A DNA stretch of 14,146 nt from CAYTCZ01 sp964436315. Lineage in GTDB: Bacteria > Actinomycetota > Thermoleophilia > Gaiellales > Gaiellaceae. Of this stretch, positions 12,376 to 14,146 are shown piece by piece. The DNA is taken from NCBI GenBank assembly GCA_964436315.1, contig CAYTCZ010000104.1, forward strand, positions 1 through 14,146. Direction: 5' to 3'. The notes beneath the pieces are model-generated. The model ran no database searches. It was given only the letters and a program-made list of their open reading frames with translations, and had not been told where the DNA came from. The position numbers and the translations under genes are program-made. Position 1 is the stretch's first letter, and each line of letters opens with the position of its first letter.

Positions 12376-14099
12376 CACTTGAGGATCTCGACCACGCCGG
12401 TGGCGCCGTTCACGCGGACTCGGTCGCCCGTCTTGATCCGCTCGGTGCCGTCTGCGGTACCGACGACCGCCGGAATGCCGAACTCCCGTGATACGACCGC
12501 AGGGTGAGAGGCCGCGCCGCCCGCGTCGGTGACGAGGCCGCTGATCTTCGTAAAGAGAACCACCCAGGCCGGGTTGGTCATTCGACAAACGAGGATCTCG
12601 CCGTTCCGGACCTGATCGAACTCCTCGAGGGATGCGACGAAGCGCGCTTGGCCCTCGACGACTCCGGGCGAGGCCGCGAGGCCAACGATCTCCTCGCTTC
12701 GTTCGGGCTCCCCACGATGGAACTTCTCCGGGAAGCCCCAGAGCGTCCAGTAGGGAAAGTCGAGCGCTGCCTGGGTGACGGTGCCGACCCACTGCCTGGG
12801 TCGAATCGAGAACGCGTTCTCGCGCTCATCGCGACGATCGGATGCGAGCGTACGGGCGTGGATCGCGCCGGCGTCGGCCATGAGAACTCGGAGCTCGTTG
12901 TAGCGGAGATAGAGAACGTCCTCCGGATCGTCCACAACTCCGGCTTCAACCATCTTGTGGCCGATCGCGACGAGAACGAGGCGGACGCGCGCATTCGTCC
13001 CCTGGTCGATGAAGAAGTGGTGATCTGGCGTCAGCGGGTTCATCCCGAGCGACAGATCGAGTGACTCATGGAGCCGCGTTCGCTCCGGTCCATCCGGAAC
13101 TCCGTCCATCAGCTCACTCACCGCGGCGTCGAGGTCTGCTCTCACATCGCCGATCGTGGCTGGGTAGTCGTAGTCGGACTCGAGGTAGCCACGGACGGCC
13201 TCCAGGATCGGCGCCGGGTTCTCGCGCCAAGTTGGATAGCCGAACTCGTGCGACCAGATTGCTTTGTTTCCGAACTCGGCCTGGTAGGGACGAAGCCTCT
13301 CGGATAGGAAGCGCCGGCCGCGATCCGAGCCCTGAAGCGCCCTCTCGACGTCCGCCGCCGTCTCGCCATCGAAGGCGGCGGTGAGGTCAGCATCTGTTTT
13401 GATCTCTTCCTTCATCGCCCAAAGCGCCTCGATCGAGTCCCAATTTCGATCTGCGAGTGAGCTCTGGAGGCGCCCCGGGAGAGCCGGGTCAACCTCCCCC
13501 TTCACCTCGGCGATGGCGGTGTTAAGGCCGACAGTGGCCGAGAACTGGGCGAAGTTGAGCATCCAGTGAATCTTCCAGTGGCGGTCGTGGATGTCGATGG
13601 CGTCTTCGAGCAGGACGCCCAGATCAACGAGGCTCGCTGAGTCCATGTCGTACCCATCCAGGTAGGCGAAGTTCCTCTCAATCTCAGGCCGGAGCCGCTC
13701 CCGCCACCAGTCGAGGAAGTTCACGGCGTAGTTCGGTAACGCCCAGAAGAGGTAAGCGCCAATGGATTCGGCATAGGCTGACTCGCGTGGTACTCGTGGT
13801 GCGTAGCGCGCTTGGTACTCGGTCGCTTCCGGCTGAACGGCCGGGTCGGCGGGAATCGCGGCCGTATAGACGTAGCCGTTGATGCATTTCGCGATCCAGT
13901 CCGAGGCAAACGGCGTGCCGAACCGCCGGAACATGTGATCGCAGGTCAGCCACCAGCCCCCGATGTCAAAGAACATCGGAGTGACAGGGTTCGGGCAGTG
14001 GAGATCGTCGAAGACCCAAAAGAGCTCCCTCTCGCCGTCGTCCCACTCGATCGGGAACGACTCGTCGCCGTAGAAGGAACCAAGGACATCGTCGCTCAC
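12375..14099 (-). CDS. Phosphohistidine swivel-domain protein (PpsA-like component of a split phosphotransferase)
   Basis: The product of 574 residues ends in a PEP-utilizers swivel domain (about 473-574), with the catalytic phosphohistidine His532 in TDAGGAASHPAVVSREFGIP and a closing GDRVRVNGATGVVEIL. The first 470 residues are a mostly helical region, unrelated to the PEP/pyruvate barrel, with an aromatic-rich start (LFWVFDDLHCPNPVTPMFF, then DIGGWW; 27-50). There is no ATP-grasp and no C-terminal barrel. This matches the catalytic subunit of phenylphosphate synthase and also recalls rifampicin phosphotransferase, where a helical region binds the hydroxyl-bearing acceptor. The ATP-grasp partner is at 10581-11399. 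GTG 14099 is preferred over ATG 14135 because GGAGGT (14106-14111) sits six bases upstream. A 14-bp palindrome lies upstream at 14130-14143. Confidence 0.85.
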   Translation of the reverse strand: MSDDVLGSFYGDESFPIEWDDGERELFWVFDDLHCPNPVTPMFFDIGGWWLTCDHMFRRFGTPFASDWIAKCINGYVYTAAIPADPAVQPEATEYQARYAPRVPRESAYAESIGAYLFWALPNYAVNFLDWWRERLRPEIERNFAYLDGYDMDSASLVDLGVLLEDAIDIHDRHWKIHWMLNFAQFSATVGLNTAIAEVKGEVDPALPGRLQSSLADRNWDSIEALWAMKEEIKTDADLTAAFDGETAADVERALQGSDRGRRFLSERLRPYQAEFGNKAIWSHEFGYPTWRENPAPILEAVRGYLESDYDYPATIGDVRADLDAAVSELMDGVPDGPERTRLHESLDLSLGMNPLTPDHHFFIDQGTNARVRLVLVAIGHKMVEAGVVDDPEDVLYLRYNELRVLMADAGAIHARTLASDRRDERENAFSIRPRQWVGTVTQAALDFPYWTLWGFPEKFHRGEPERSEEIVGLAASPGVVEGQARFVASLEEFDQVRNGEILVCRMTNPAWVVLFTKISGLVTDAGGAASHPAVVSREFGIPAVVGTADGTERIKTGDRVRVNGATGVVEILK

Positions 14100-14105
14100 A
14101 GCCAC

Positions 14106-14111
14106 ACCTCC
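14106..14111 (-). promoter_or_regulatory. Ribosome binding site deciding the start of the swivel-domain gene
   Basis: GGAGGT on the minus strand, six bases before GTG 14099, is near-ideal and lies inside the longer frame from ATG 14135. Confidence 0.7.
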
Positions 14112-14129
14112 GTCTCGCAGTTCGGCGGA

Positions 14130-14143
14130 GATCATCGATGATC
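14130..14143. promoter_or_regulatory. Perfect 14-bp palindrome upstream of the swivel-domain gene
   Basis: GATCATCGATGATC is a perfect palindrome about 30 bases upstream of GTG 14099 and close to the window edge. It could be an operator for a dimeric regulator. It could also be the end of a gene control region that cannot be seen here. Confidence 0.3.
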
Positions 14144-14146
14144 GAT

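Noticed and set aside
12232..12792. Minus-strand frame extending past the swivel-domain gene stop
   Set aside because: It overlaps the swivel domain in another frame and reads as Arg/Pro/Gly-rich sequence.
10581..14099. Plain PEP synthase or pyruvate phosphate dikinase split by sequencing errors
   Set aside because: The two parts are separated by complete genes, each has its own start and stop, and the C-terminal PEP/pyruvate barrel is absent from both.

Overview
The window is GC-rich, densely packed DNA with short gaps, start/stop overlaps and many GTG starts. It fits a high-GC bacterium, most likely an actinomycete-type lineage, possibly a poorly cultured one. That assignment is inference from base composition, gene style and an Acg-type nitroreductase; there is no rRNA or other phylogenetic marker. 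I saw no mobile element, tRNA, rRNA or CRISPR array.

Left part (1-4588). Position 1-72 may hold the first codons of a membrane protein on the minus strand. An IclR-family regulator (minus, 380-1201) is divergent from a two-gene class I CoA-transferase operon (plus, 1228-2852). A 16-bp perfect palindrome lies between the divergent starts and is a natural operator candidate. A DUF3237-type gene follows on the minus strand. Its ribosome binding site and N-terminal codons sit upstream in another frame, so it looks frameshifted. Divergent from it is an Acg-family nitroreductase-like flavoprotein (plus, 3545-4588).

Right part (4630-14099, all minus). Read in the direction of transcription: a 574-aa protein with a phosphohistidine swivel domain; a 263-bp gap with a candidate promoter; a cyclase/kynurenine-formamidase-like hydrolase; a stand-alone ATP-grasp domain of the PEP synthase type; an HD-type phosphohydrolase-like protein; the FAD, molybdopterin and [2Fe-2S] subunits of a molybdenum hydroxylase; a metallo-beta-lactamase-fold hydrolase; an ABM-type monooxygenase; and, after 174 bp, a metal-dependent O-methyltransferase. 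From the cyclase to the ABM gene all gaps are 19 bp or less or are overlaps, so these eight genes are probably one transcript.

How they may work together (inference). The swivel protein and the ATP-grasp protein together carry the ATP-grasp and catalytic-histidine parts of PEP synthase but lack its PEP/pyruvate barrel. This is the layout of phenylphosphate synthase, which phosphorylates phenol using ATP through a phosphohistidine. An HD phosphohydrolase, a hydroxylating molybdoenzyme, a C-N/C-O bond hydrolase, a quinol-type monooxygenase, a catechol-type methyltransferase and a CoA-transferase in one neighbourhood suggest an uncharacterised catabolic or modifying pathway for an aromatic or heterocyclic compound, in which a hydroxyl is activated by phosphorylation. 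This candidate new system is the main point of interest.
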